Positions 1 through 9,600 are shown, numbered from the stretch's first letter. The stretch: 17,752 nucleotides of DNA from RGIG426 sp045600765 (GCA_045600765.1 JAZRYM010000079.1:1-17752); one strand, 5' to 3'. A program made the numbers and translations. The notes: a model not told the origin generated them from the sequence alone.

Positions 1-1370
1 TCTTCCGCGGTGGTGTTCACCTCGCAGAAAATGCGGAGCAGCGGTTCGGTGCCCGAAAAACGGGCAATCAGCCATTCGTCGTTTGCAAAATACACCTTGC
101 ACCCGTCTTCGTAACTGACGCGCTCGATGACTTTCGGGAACGCCGGAAGTTCTTTGTCTTCAAACAGCAATTTTTGCAATTCCGCTTTCCGTTCGGCGGG
201 GAAACGATAATTTTGCTCGGTAATGGCGGTTTTGCCGAACTGTTCCTCCATTTCCTCAATCACGCCGGAGAGGGATTTCCCGGTCAACGCGAGCATTTCA
301 AGCATCAGCGACGCGGCGTAGATGCCGTCTTTGCCGCGAATGTGTCCGCGCACCGTCAATCCGCCGGACGATTCGCCGCCGATAAGCGCGTCTTTCTCCT
401 GCATTTTGGCGGAGATATGCTTAAATCCTACCGGCACTTCATAACACTCCTCGCCAAACGCCGCGGCGATTTTGTCGAGGGTATGTGTCGTTGCGATGTT
501 ACGCACCGCCGGCCCACGCCAACCCTTATATTTGAGCAGATAGTAGTAGAGCACGGTCAAAATCTGGTTCGGGTGGATGTAGGTGCCCTTTTCGTCGATA
601 ATGCCGAGACGGTCGGCATCGCCGTCGGTGGCAATGCCGATGTCCAACTGTTGTTCAGTCACCAATTTTTGCAGGTCAAAGAGCGTTCCCTCGTTCGGCG
701 CGGGAAGTCGCCCGCCGAACAGCGCATCGTGGCCGGTGTGGATGGTGTCGCAGTTGCAACGGCAGGTATACAGTACCGTTTCGAGTGCGCGGCGCGATAC
801 ACCGAACATCGGGTCAAGCGCGACGTTTAAGTGGCGTTCGCGAATAGCGGTGACGTTCACGCTGCGGAGAATGGAATCCACGTAAATATTCTGGGAATCA
901 ATCTCTTTCACAAGCCCGCGCGCTTTCGCGGTCTCATAGGGCAACACGTCGATGTCCTCGGGACGAATGGCGCGAATATACCGCTCCAAATCGCCCGTCA
1001 CCTCTTCTACCGCATCCCGTCCGCCGGCGGTAAACAGTTTAATGCCGTTGTATTCCGCGGGGTTGTGCGAGGCAGTCACCGCCATCCCGTAGGCAAGCCC
1101 GAAATGCATCACCGTGAACATCACGAGCGGCGTGGGCGCCTCTTTGTCGAGCACACGGCAAAAAATGCCCTGCGCCGCCATCACTTCGCTAATCCATTGC
1201 GCCGCCTGCACCGACAAAAAACGGCGGTCATAGCCGACCACAAACCCGTTTTCGGTGACGTTTTCCTCTTTCATTTTTTGCGCCATCGCCGCCGCAATTA
1301 AGCGGATGTTGGCTTTGGTAAAGCCGTCACCGATAACCGCGCGCCAACCGCCTGTTCCGAATTGAATCAT
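1..1370 (-). CDS. Phosphoglucomutase/phosphomannomutase family protein, C-terminus cut by window edge
   Basis: This is an alpha-D-phosphohexomutase, a cytosolic enzyme that interconverts hexose 1- and 6-phosphates for glycogen, cell-wall or nucleotide-sugar synthesis. The N-terminus MIQFGTGGWRAVIGDG is typical. The phosphoserine loop TASHNP lies near residue 100, the Mg-binding DGDADR near 250, the sugar-binding GGESSGG near 332, and the phosphate-binding FSGTEP near 440. All four active-site loops are intact. 456 residues are visible and no stop is reached; the family is usually about 470 residues, so only the last few codons should be missing. The ATG at 1368-1370 has AGAGGG 7 nt upstream. 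The gene starts 37 bp after the ABC gene 1408-3390 with no terminator between, so it is probably the third gene of that operon. Substrate preference (glucose, mannose or glucosamine) cannot be read from the sequence. Confidence 0.93.
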   Translation of the reverse strand, partial: MIQFGTGGWRAVIGDGFTKANIRLIAAAMAQKMKEENVTENGFVVGYDRRFLSVQAAQWISEVMAAQGIFCRVLDKEAPTPLVMFTVMHFGLAYGMAVTASHNPAEYNGIKLFTAGGRDAVEEVTGDLERYIRAIRPEDIDVLPYETAKARGLVKEIDSQNIYVDSILRSVNVTAIRERHLNVALDPMFGVSRRALETVLYTCRCNCDTIHTGHDALFGGRLPAPNEGTLFDLQKLVTEQQLDIGIATDGDADRLGIIDEKGTYIHPNQILTVLYYYLLKYKGWRGPAVRNIATTHTLDKIAAAFGEECYEVPVGFKHISAKMQEKDALIGGESSGGLTVRGHIRGKDGIYAASLMLEMLALTGKSLSGVIEEMEEQFGKTAITEQNYRFPAERKAELQKLLFEDKELPAFPKVIERVSYEDGCKVYFANDEWLIARFSGTEPLLRIFCEVNTTAE

Positions 1371-1407
1371 CCTTGTTCCCTCTGTTTCTCGTAGTGTTGT
1401 ATGTGTT

Positions 1408-3390
1408 TTAGGAAAGTTCTGCCTTGCCGGTATACAGTTCGTAGTAGCGGCCCTTTTGTTCAAGCAATTCCTCGTGGGTGCCGCGTTCGATAATCACGCC
1501 TTTTTCCAGCACCATAATGGCGTTGGCGTTGCGCACGGTGGAAAGGCGGTGTGCAATGACAAAGGTGGTACGGTCGCGCATCAAACTGTCCATACCCTGC
1601 TCAATCAGCCGCTCGGTACGGGTATCGACCGAACTGGTCGCCTCGTCGAGCACCAAAATGGGCGCATAGCTAATCGCCGCACGGGCAATGTTTAACAGTT
1701 GCCGTTGCCCTTGCGACAGGTTGGCGCCGTCCCCTTCCAGCACGGTGTCGTAGCCGTTTTCCAGTTTCATAATAAAGGAGTGTGCGCTCGCGGTTTTGGC
1801 GGCGCGTTCCACCTCTTCGTCGGTCGCATCCAATCGCCCATAGCGGATGTTCTCCCGCACCGTGCCGGTAAAGAGGTGGGTGTCTTGGAGCACCACGGCG
1901 ATGTGTTTGCGCAGTTCCGCACGCGGAAATTTGCGAATGTCGATGCCGTCAATGGTGATTTCGCCCTCGTCAATATCGTAAAACCGATTGAGGAGGTTGG
2001 TAATGGTCGTTTTGCCCGCGCCGGTCGAACCGACAAGCGCGATTTTTTGACCGGGTTTCGCGTAAAAGGACACGTCGTTCAAAATGCGGTGTTCCGGGCG
2101 ATAACCGAAGCAAACGTGATTGAGATGCACGTCGGCGCGGTGCCCTTCGAGCGGCACCGCATCCTCCGCATCCGGGCGTTCGGGCGGCATATCCATAATC
2201 TGGAACACCCGCTCCGCACCGGCAAGCGCGGCGAAAATCGTGCCCATTTGTTGCGAAATCGTGTTAATCGGTTGCGAAAAATGGCGCGAGTAGTTGGCAA
2301 ACACAGTCAACCCGCCGGGAGTCAGCGCGTTTTTCACCATCAAAATGCCGCCCACACCGAGGGTAACGGCGTAAGAAATTTGCGACGTGTTGCCCATAAT
2401 CGGGCCCATAATTCCGCCGTAGAACTGCGCTTTGAACTGTTTATCGCGCAAATCGTCGTTGAGCAGGGCAAACTCCTCCACGCAGGTGTCCTCGTGGTTG
2501 AAAATCTTGATGACTTTTTGCCCTGCCACCGTCTCTTCCAAATAACCGTTGACCGCGCCGAGCGCCTTTTGCTGACCCGAATAGTACTTACGGCTGAGTT
2601 TCGCAATGGTCGTGCCGCCTTTGGCAAACACCGGCACAAACAGCACGGTGATAAGGGTCAGTTTCCAGTTGGTGGTCACCATAAAGGTGAAGGTGCCGAT
2701 AAGCGTAATCAAACCCGAAACGATGTTCACAAGGGTGTTATTGAGCATCATATCAATGTTGTCCACGTCATTCGTGAAGCGGCTCATCACCTCGCCCGTC
2801 GGGTGATTGTCAAAAAAGCGGACGGACAAGCGGTCTAACTTACAAAAGAGGTCGTTGCGGATTTTTTCGGTCGCGCCCTGCGAGGTAGCAAGCATCAGTC
2901 GCGCTTGCAAGTAGGTGGTAAGCGCTCCCACCGCGTACACGGCAGACAGCACGATAAGCGCCGCCACAAGGTACGCCAGCACTTCGGCGAATTTCTGGTC
3001 GCCGACAAGGTTTTCGATAAACGCCGCGTGGCGGAATTTTTCAATCACCCCGTCCGCAAGCGATGCCAGCGCGCCGTCCGCACCGGTATCCTGCACCAAA
3101 TTCGGGCTGACGGCGTTTGCCAAGCGATTGATGATGGGAAGCAGAAAATACGACCCGCAAAGGGAGGTCACCGTCGAAAAGAGCATACAGAAAAACACGA
3201 AAAACAAGTGCAAGCGATAGGATTTCAGATAGGAGAACAAACGCCCAATCGTTTGACGGGTGTTTTGCGGTTTGCCGCCGCCCATAATACGCGGGCCGCC
3301 GCGTCCGCCGAATCCGCCGCCGCGCTTTTTCTCCGCGCCGGCCTTGCCGCTGTACTGCTCGCGCAGTTCGTCAAGCGTTCTCGCCGCCAT
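1408..3390 (-). CDS. ABC exporter half-transporter, subunit with the canonical Walker B (BmrD/TM288-like)
   Basis: This 660-residue membrane protein has an N-terminal transmembrane domain fused to an ATPase domain. Residues 1-50 are a Gly/Arg-rich cytosolic leader. The membrane domain spans roughly 55-370, with a long extracytoplasmic loop after the first helix (about 85-135). The ATPase has Walker A GSTGAGKTT near 455, signature LSQGQ near 562, Walker B ILVLDE with catalytic Glu583, and H-loop IAHR near 613. Its Walker B and His switch are canonical, while the signature differs from LSGGQ. This is the pattern of the larger partner in heterodimeric exporters such as TM287/288, LmrCD and BmrCD. 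The ATG at 3388-3390 lies inside the end of the upstream ABC gene (20-bp overlap) with AAAGGGGG 8 nt before it, which implies translational coupling. The substrate is unknown; drugs or lipids are possible. Confidence 0.93.
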   Translation of the reverse strand: MAARTLDELREQYSGKAGAEKKRGGGFGGRGGPRIMGGGKPQNTRQTIGRLFSYLKSYRLHLFFVFFCMLFSTVTSLCGSYFLLPIINRLANAVSPNLVQDTGADGALASLADGVIEKFRHAAFIENLVGDQKFAEVLAYLVAALIVLSAVYAVGALTTYLQARLMLATSQGATEKIRNDLFCKLDRLSVRFFDNHPTGEVMSRFTNDVDNIDMMLNNTLVNIVSGLITLIGTFTFMVTTNWKLTLITVLFVPVFAKGGTTIAKLSRKYYSGQQKALGAVNGYLEETVAGQKVIKIFNHEDTCVEEFALLNDDLRDKQFKAQFYGGIMGPIMGNTSQISYAVTLGVGGILMVKNALTPGGLTVFANYSRHFSQPINTISQQMGTIFAALAGAERVFQIMDMPPERPDAEDAVPLEGHRADVHLNHVCFGYRPEHRILNDVSFYAKPGQKIALVGSTGAGKTTITNLLNRFYDIDEGEITIDGIDIRKFPRAELRKHIAVVLQDTHLFTGTVRENIRYGRLDATDEEVERAAKTASAHSFIMKLENGYDTVLEGDGANLSQGQRQLLNIARAAISYAPILVLDEATSSVDTRTERLIEQGMDSLMRDRTTFVIAHRLSTVRNANAIMVLEKGVIIERGTHEELLEQKGRYYELYTGKAELS

Positions 3391-5128
3391 CGCTCACACC
3401 CCCTTTCCGGTCGTTTTGCGAGGTGTAAATCTCGCGGTAAGCCTCGTTGCTTTCAAGCAGTTGCTCGTGGTTGCCGATGCCGGTGACTTTTCCGTCATCC
3501 ATCACGAAAATCACGTCCGCTTCCTGCACCGAACTAATCCGCTGAGCAATAATGATTTTGGTCGAACCTTGCAGTTCCGTTGCAAACGCTTCACGGATTT
3601 TGGCTTCGGTCGCCGAGTCCACCGCCGACGTGCTGTCGTCCAAAATGAGGATTTTCGGCTTTTTAAGCAGCGCCCGCGCGATACACAGCCGCTGTTTTTG
3701 CCCGCCGGACACGTTCACACCGCCCTGCTCCAAATTTAAGTCGTACCCCTCTTCAAATTCGGTGATAAACCCGTGCGCCTGGGCATATTCCGCGGCACGG
3801 CGAATATCCTCCTCGGTGGCGTTTTCGTCGCCCCAAAGGAGGTTTTCTTCAATGCTGCCGGAAAAAAGCACGTTCTTTTGCAGTACCATTCCCACGCCCT
3901 CGCGCAGGTTGTAGAGCGAATAGTCGCGCACGTCCACACCATCCACCAACACGTGCCCTTCGTCCACGTCGTAAAGGCGCGGAATCATCGACACAAGGGT
4001 GGTTTTCCCGCAACCGGTAGAACCGATAATGCCCACCGTCTGCCCCGCTTCAATGGTCACGTTGATGTCATCAAGCACTTTGTCGGGACTGTTTTTGTAA
4101 TAGCGGAAACTGACGTTTTTGAACTCCACTTTGCCGTCCGTCACCGTTTTATCGGGGAATTTCGCGTCGATGTCGGTCAGGTCAATGCGCTCGTCCAGCA
4201 CCTCGCAAATACGCTTGCCCGAAGCAATCGCACGGGAACTGAACATAAACATCACTCCCGTCATCATCAGCGAGATGAGAATTTGCATAATGTAGGTCGT
4301 AAAGGCGGACAAGTCGCCGATGGGCATATTGCCGGCAAGCACAAATTTGCCGCCGAACCAAAGCACCGCGATGGTGGCAATGTTTGTAAACACCGTCATC
4401 ACGGGAACGATGAAAATCATCACCCGCATCGCGTACAAGCCGGACTCTTTCAATTCGCGGTTGGCTTTGCCGAATTTTTCTTCCTCAAAATCCTCCCGCA
4501 CAAACGATTTCACCACGCGCACGTTGGTCACGCTCTCTTGCACGTTGGAGTTCAGTTTATCCACCTTGCGCTGCATCGCGGCAAAGCGCGGAAAACCGGT
4601 GCGGATAATCAATATCATCGTGACAACGAGCAGCGGTATCACCACCGCCAGCACCACCGACAGCGAGGGGTTGAGCAAAATCGCCATAATGAGTGCGCCG
4701 ATAAGCATACCCGGCGCGCGCAGGCACATTCGAAGCAGCATATTGATAAAATTCTGCAACTGTTGCACGTCGTTTGTCAGGCGCGTAACGAGCGAGCCGG
4801 TGCTGAATTTATCAATGTTGGCAAAGGAGAATTTCTCCACCTTTTGGTACACGTCGCGGCGCACGTCCGCCGCAAAGTTGACCGACGCTTTCGCGCCGAA
4901 CCACGCGCCGCCGACACCGCCCGCCATCATCAAAATCGCGGTGAGCAGCATCAGCGCCATAATGCCGAAACTGCCGGAAACCGTCAACGTTCCCGCTTCG
5001 GCGAGGTTAATCAGTTTCGCCAAAAATTTCGGCATCAGCACCTCGCCGATGACCTCTACAATCATACAAAGCGGGCCGAGTATAAAATACGTCCGATACG
5101 GACGCACATAGGGAAACCATCGTTTCAT
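3371..5128 (-). CDS. ABC exporter half-transporter, subunit with degenerate Walker B (BmrC/TM287-like)
   Basis: This 585-residue membrane-ATPase fusion begins MKRWFPYVRPYRTYF, followed by a six-helix membrane domain to about residue 320. Walker A GSTGCGKTT is near 372 and the signature is VSGGQ. Walker B reads ILILDD, with Asp498 where the catalytic Glu should be, and the H-loop reads IAQR, with Gln529 for the switch His. Both changes are expected of the subunit that supplies the non-hydrolysing site of a heterodimeric exporter; its partner is the overlapping downstream gene. The frame stays open up to 5191, but I chose the ATG at 5126-5128. It has AGAAGG 6 nt upstream and GGAGG a little further out, and the promoter at 5198-5226 would start RNA near 5191, too close to an upstream start. 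The lengths (585 and 660) resemble the BmrC and BmrD of Bacillus as I remember them. Confidence 0.93.
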   Translation of the reverse strand: MKRWFPYVRPYRTYFILGPLCMIVEVIGEVLMPKFLAKLINLAEAGTLTVSGSFGIMALMLLTAILMMAGGVGGAWFGAKASVNFAADVRRDVYQKVEKFSFANIDKFSTGSLVTRLTNDVQQLQNFINMLLRMCLRAPGMLIGALIMAILLNPSLSVVLAVVIPLLVVTMILIIRTGFPRFAAMQRKVDKLNSNVQESVTNVRVVKSFVREDFEEEKFGKANRELKESGLYAMRVMIFIVPVMTVFTNIATIAVLWFGGKFVLAGNMPIGDLSAFTTYIMQILISLMMTGVMFMFSSRAIASGKRICEVLDERIDLTDIDAKFPDKTVTDGKVEFKNVSFRYYKNSPDKVLDDINVTIEAGQTVGIIGSTGCGKTTLVSMIPRLYDVDEGHVLVDGVDVRDYSLYNLREGVGMVLQKNVLFSGSIEENLLWGDENATEEDIRRAAEYAQAHGFITEFEEGYDLNLEQGGVNVSGGQKQRLCIARALLKKPKILILDDSTSAVDSATEAKIREAFATELQGSTKIIIAQRISSVQEADVIFVMDDGKVTGIGNHEQLLESNEAYREIYTSQNDRKGGVSDGGENA

Positions 5129-5134
5129 ACCGTT

Positions 5135-5147
5135 CCTTCTTTCCTCC
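5135..5147 (-). promoter_or_regulatory. Ribosome binding region of the first ABC gene
   Basis: On the minus strand GGAGG (5143-5147) and AGAAGG (5135-5140) precede the ATG at 5128. The AGAAGG spacing is 6 nt. This favours the start at 5128 over the longer open frame. Confidence 0.6.
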
Positions 5148-5197
5148 GAAACACAACCAAACGGTTGCCAATCTTTCACAAACACTTTCAAACAGTC

Positions 5198-5226
5198 ATT
5201 ATATCAAAAAAAAGACACTCTTTCAA
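5198..5226 (-). promoter_or_regulatory. Sigma-A promoter of the ABC exporter operon
   Basis: The -35 TTGAAA (5221-5226) and a perfect -10 TATAAT (5198-5203) are separated by exactly 17 nt. RNA should start near 5191, giving a leader of about 63 nt. The -35 and the spacer lie in the 3' arm and U-tract of the preceding gene's terminator. Confidence 0.85.
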
Positions 5227-5254
5227 GAGGTAAAATTGAAAGAATGTCTTTTTT
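5206..5254 (-). terminator. Intrinsic terminator after the AI-2E-family gene
   Basis: A 13-bp stem pairs 5236-5248 with 5214-5226 around a 9-nt loop. Read on the minus strand, the stem is complete with one U-G wobble and is followed by eight U (5206-5213). Read on the plus strand, the same position is a C-A mismatch, followed by six U. It is therefore best suited to ending the minus-strand gene whose stop is at 5270. Confidence 0.85.
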
Positions 5255-5269
5255 GTTTTCTTTTTGGTT

Positions 5270-6574
5270 TTATTCGCCTTTATCGCTTTTGCTTTTCGCT
5301 TTTTTACGCATCTTCTTTTCTCTCGCGGGAAGTTCTTTTTGTATATGCTCTCCCGTTTCCTCGTCAATGGAAGCGAGGTTGTAGTAGTCGAAAGTACTTT
5401 GCGAAAGACCTTTTTTCTCTAACCTTGCGTTGCCCGCTCTACGCAAGAACGCGTAAATCACCGCGAACAGCGGCACCGCGCACACCATCCCGACAAAGCC
5501 GAAAAGTCCGCCACCGACCAGCAAGGCAAGAATGACCCAAAAACTGCCGATACCGATTTTGCTTCCGAGAAGCGCCGGGCCGATGATGTTGCCGTCCACC
5601 TGCTGTAACACGAGGGTAAACGCGATGAAAATCAGACATTTCACCGGGTCAACAATCAAGATGAGCAGGGCGCTCGGAATGGCACCGATAAACGGGCCGA
5701 AGAACGGGACGATGTTGGTCACGCCCACAATCACCGAAATCAGTTCGGGGTACGGCATACCGAGAAGCAGCATCGCGATATAGTTGATGATACCGATAAT
5801 CACGCCGTCAATGAGGCGCGCGGTGATAAACCCGCCGAACATATCGTAGGTAAAGGACGCGCCTTTGACGATTTCGTTGGCGGTACGTTTCGAAAACAGG
5901 CAGTAAACCGCTTTTTTGCATTGCGCAAGAAAACTCTCTTTCGAGGCAAGCAGGTACACGGTAATGACCACGCCGACAATCACGTCAAACACGACGCCGA
6001 TGACGTTGACAAGACCCGCCGTCACCGTCACCACAATATCGTCCACCCGCGGCAACAAGCCGTTTTGGAGCCAATCGAGCGCACCGTTATACACCGCGTT
6101 GACCGTTCCGAGCAACTGCGTTTCCAGCGCCGAATCGGAGGTGACCCATTTTTCAAGGCGAGTGAGCGCCGCTTCCAAGTAACCGGGCACCGCCACAATG
6201 ACCGTTTCAATGCTCTTGTACGTTTGGGGAATAATCAGCCACACAACGGCGCTGACCACCGAAATACCGAACAGAAGCGAAAACGTCACGCTGAATCCGC
6301 GTGCCAATTGCGGCGCACGTCCCGGATTCTTTTTCAACATACGACGGGACAGCGGTACAAACCAGCGCTCCTCCGTCCAGTTGCAAATCGGTGCCAACAA
6401 AAAGGCGAACACCAGACCGTAAATGAGCGGGTCAAGCACACGAATCACCTTTTTTAACCCCGAGAACAACAGATTCCAGTCGGTGACAATCCAGTAAAAC
6501 AGCAGAATACACACCGCGACCAAAAAGGTCGTAACACCGGCGCGCAGGTACTTTTTATCCCAGTGGAATTTCAC
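5270..6574 (-). CDS. AI-2E family transporter (multispan membrane protein, substrate unknown)
   Basis: This 434-residue integral membrane protein has two hydrophobic segments near the N-terminus. A hydrophobic/amphipathic middle (about 95-210) follows, then a cluster of helices from about 255 to 380. The family signature is clear in that cluster: GVTNIVPFFGPFIGAIPSA, then QQVDGNIIGPALLG, then a Gly-rich GGGLFGFVGM helix. The C-terminal 30 residues are strongly charged and cytosolic. Members are named after an E. coli AI-2 exporter, but most have unknown cargo and some are ion/proton antiporters or sporulation proteins, so no quorum-sensing role is implied. I chose the GTG at 6572-6574 because AAAGGAGG (6582-6589) precedes it by 7 nt. 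It has its own promoter and terminator, so it is probably a single-gene unit. Confidence 0.9.
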   Translation of the reverse strand: MKFHWDKKYLRAGVTTFLVAVCILLFYWIVTDWNLLFSGLKKVIRVLDPLIYGLVFAFLLAPICNWTEERWFVPLSRRMLKKNPGRAPQLARGFSVTFSLLFGISVVSAVVWLIIPQTYKSIETVIVAVPGYLEAALTRLEKWVTSDSALETQLLGTVNAVYNGALDWLQNGLLPRVDDIVVTVTAGLVNVIGVVFDVIVGVVITVYLLASKESFLAQCKKAVYCLFSKRTANEIVKGASFTYDMFGGFITARLIDGVIIGIINYIAMLLLGMPYPELISVIVGVTNIVPFFGPFIGAIPSALLILIVDPVKCLIFIAFTLVLQQVDGNIIGPALLGSKIGIGSFWVILALLVGGGLFGFVGMVCAVPLFAVIYAFLRRAGNARLEKKGLSQSTFDYYNLASIDEETGEHIQKELPAREKKMRKKAKSKSDKGE

Positions 6575-6581
6575 GGTCTCC

Positions 6582-6589
6582 CCTCCTTT
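6582..6589 (-). promoter_or_regulatory. Ribosome binding site setting a GTG start
   Basis: AAAGGAGG lies 7 nt before the GTG at 6574. A TTG further upstream at 6595 is in frame but lies upstream of this site and lacks one of its own. Confidence 0.85.
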
Positions 6590-6618
6590 TTGCAAGATAG
6601 AATTGTCTATACAAATTC

Positions 6619-6647
6619 AGCATAGCATAGTTTTTCCGATTTTTCAA
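6619..6647 (-). promoter_or_regulatory. Probable sigma-A promoter of the AI-2E-family gene
   Basis: The -35 TTGAAA (6642-6647) and -10 TATGCT (6619-6624, four of six consensus) are 17 nt apart. RNA would start near 6612, about 38 nt before the GTG. I see no terminator hairpin between the polC stop (6658) and this promoter, so read-through from polC is possible. Confidence 0.55.
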
Positions 6648-6657
6648 GTTTTTTTCA

Positions 6658-9600
6658 TCAAAAATCGAACAACGTCATTTGACTGCTCTTCGGCAGGTTG
6701 CCGAGCGCGCCCATCGCGTCCAACATTTCCACCACCGATTTGGACACGCCGCCGCGCGCTTGCATATCGTCTTGCGAGAAGAACGGTTCTTCGTCCCGCG
6801 CGGTCATCAACCCGCGGGCGGCGGATTCGCCGACACCTTTTACGGCGATAAACGGCATCCGCACCGCGCCGTCTTCTATCAAGAACTTGGTCGCGTGGGA
6901 CTTATACAAATCCACCGGCAAGAACTTGACACCGCGTTTCAGCGCCTCGTAAGCCACCTGCATCGAATCGGCGGTACTTTTCTCTTTGGCGGAAGCCTCG
7001 CGGTTATTGCGCACGTCGCCGATAAACCGTTTGACCGCCGCCGCACCGTTCGACACCAGCGCCGCGTCAAAATCCTCGCACCGCACGGTGAAGTAAGCGG
7101 CGTAGTATTCCGCCGGCATATACACCTTAAACCACGCCACGCGAAGCATCGCGATAAGGTAGGCGGCGGCGTGCGCTTTCGGGAACATATACATAATCTT
7201 CTGGCAACTCTCGATGTACCATTCGGGCACATCGTGTTCCCGCATCGCGGCGCACATTTCCTCCCATTGTTCGGGTTTGATTTTGTGCTTCGCCACCATA
7301 CCCTTACGGACTTTTTCCATAATGTTAAACGCCATCGACGGGTCTACCCCTTTGTGCATAAGGTAGACCATAATGCTGTCGCGCGTGCCGATTACGGTGG
7401 AAATGGTGCACGTTCCCGCTTTGATGAGGTCTTGCGCGTTGCCCGCCCACACGTCGGTACCGTGGGACAAGCCGGAAATTTGGATGAGGTCGGTAAAGCA
7501 AGTCGGACGGCATTCAAGCAGCATTTGGGTCACGAGCGGCGTTCCCATTTCGGGAAGCGACAGCGTACCCGTCGGCCAATCGATGTCCTCTTTTGTTACG
7601 CCGAGCGGTTCGGGACTTGTAAAGAGTTTATACACGTTCGGGTCTGCCATCGGCACGTCTTTCACCGATTTGCCGGTAAACTCCTCCAAGTACTTATACA
7701 TCGTCGGCACCACGTGCCCGAGGTTATCCAGTTTCAGAATGGTATCGTGGATGGAGTGGAAGTCGAAGTGGGTCGTTAAAATGCCCGAATCGGTCTTGTC
7801 GGCGGGGTGCTGAATGGGCGTAAAATCCTCCGCATCAAACTCGTCCGGCACAACCACCATACCGCCGGGGTGCTGGCCCGTCGTCTTTTTCACGCCGGTG
7901 CAACCGACCGTCAAGCGGTTGATTTCGGCATTATTGAAGTCGGCGTTGCGCTCATCGGCGTATTTGCGGGCGTAACCGTAGGCGTTTTTATCCGCCAACG
8001 TGCTGATGGTGCCTGCCTTAAACACGTGGTTTTTCGCAAACAGCGACTCGGTGTAGCGGTGCACCTCCGTCTGATACTCCGACGCGAAGTTTAAGTCAAT
8101 ATCCGGCGTTTTGTCGCCCTTGAACCCAAGGAACGTCTCAAACGGGATTTCGTGCCCGTCCTGTTTGAGCGGCGTACCGCATTGCGGGCAATTTTTGTTC
8201 GGCAGGTCAAACCCGCTTCCCACCGACCCGTCGGTGATAAACTCGCTGTAATGGCATTGCGGGCAGACGTAGTGCGGCGACAGCGGGTTTACCTCGGAAA
8301 TACCCGCCATACTGGCGACAAACGACGAGCCGACCGACCCACGCGAGCCGACCAAATAGCCGTTTTTCTCCGAATAGGCAACCAGCTTTTGCGCAATCAT
8401 ATACAGCACCGCAAACCCGTTGCTCACAATCGCATCCAGTTCGCGGTCGAGCCGCTCGCGCACAATATCGGGAAGCGGGTCACCGTAAATTTCCCGCGCG
8501 CGCTCGTTGGTAATGCGGATTAAATCCTCGTCCGCACCGTCCATGTGCGGCGGATAGTTGCCGAGCGGAATGGGACGTAATTCCTCCATCGCCTCAGCGA
8601 GTTTGCGCGGGTTTTCAATAACGATTTCGCGCGCTTTTTCGTCGCTCAGGTAGGAAAACTCTTTCAACATCTCGTCGGTGGTGCGGAAGTAGAGCGGTGC
8701 TTGGTTGTCCGCATCCTCATACCCCTGCCCCGCCTGCAAAATGGCACGAAACACGCTATCCTCTTTTTTGAGGTAGTGCACGTCGCCCGTGGCACACACG
8801 GGAATATTCAACTTTTCGCCCAGTTTGATAACCGTTTTGTTGAATTCAATAAGCCCTTGCTCGTCCTTGCAAATAGGCGGAATCGTCTCCCCTTTACGCA
8901 CCGACGGGCGCAACATAAAGGCGTTGTTGCCGAGCGGTTGCACCTCCAAAAAGTCGTAGAACGAGGCAATATTGCACAGTTCGCCCCACGGTTTTCCCTC
9001 CACAATGGCGCGGAACAGTTCTCCCTGCTCGCACGCACTGCCGATAAGCAACCCTTCGCGATGCTTCATCAGTTGACTTTTCGGGATACGCGGACGGCGG
9101 TGGAACGCCTCTGTATGGGAATAGGTGACCAACTGATAGAGGTTTTTCAGCCCCGTTTGGTTTTTGGCAAACAAAATCATATGGTACGGGTGCGCGGATT
9201 TCACGTCCACGCCCGCCGCCTTGTCGTTGATTTCCGCCACGCGCGACAGCCCTTTCACCTCGGTCATCTCCTCCACCATTTTGGCGTAGATAAGCCCGAG
9301 TTCGCGTGCATCGTCACACGCGCGGTGGTGTTCAAAGGGCGGCAAGCGAAGCGACTCTGCCACCGTGTCTAATTTGTGGTTTTTCAGGTGCGGGAACAGC
9401 GCTCGACTGATGGCCACCGTGTCGATAGATGTAAAGGGATAGTCCTTGCCAAGCCGCGTGGCGGCGGCGCGGACGAAACCCGTGTCAAACGCGGCATTGT
9501 GCGCCACAAGTATCCGCGTGTTACCGCAAAACGCATAGAACCTGTCAAGGGCTTCCCCTTCACGGGGTGCACCCGCCACCATCGTGTCGTTGATGCCGGT

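Noticed and set aside
5129..5191. A 21-residue longer N-terminus for the first ABC gene.
   Set aside because: The upstream start would coincide with the predicted RNA start and has no ribosome site; the ATG at 5128 has one and begins the family's typical N-terminus.
3773..5233. A 486-codon open frame on the plus strand opposite the first ABC gene.
   Set aside because: Its product is His/Arg/Gln-rich without recognisable motifs, and it lies wholly opposite a well-supported ABC gene. Third-position GC bias leaves the opposite frame open. The same holds for other long plus-strand frames at 174-830, 831-1301, 1699-2838, 6679-7779 and 15116-16249.
5270..6574. An autoinducer-2 exporter linked to quorum sensing.
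   Set aside because: The family name alone is the only support; no luxS, lsr or other signalling gene lies in the window.
6606..6618. TCTATACAAATTC upstream of the AI-2E-family gene, nearly repeated as TCTATACAATTC at 12877-12888 upstream of nth, as a possible shared operator.
   Set aside because: The match is short and in AT-rich intergenic DNA, lies at different distances from the two promoters, and is absent from the other promoters in the window; chance is a sufficient explanation.
6575..6657. A terminator for polC.
   Set aside because: Only a 5-bp hairpin (ATAGA/TCTAT near 6597-6610) is visible, without a U-tract and downstream of the next promoter; no intrinsic terminator can be claimed.
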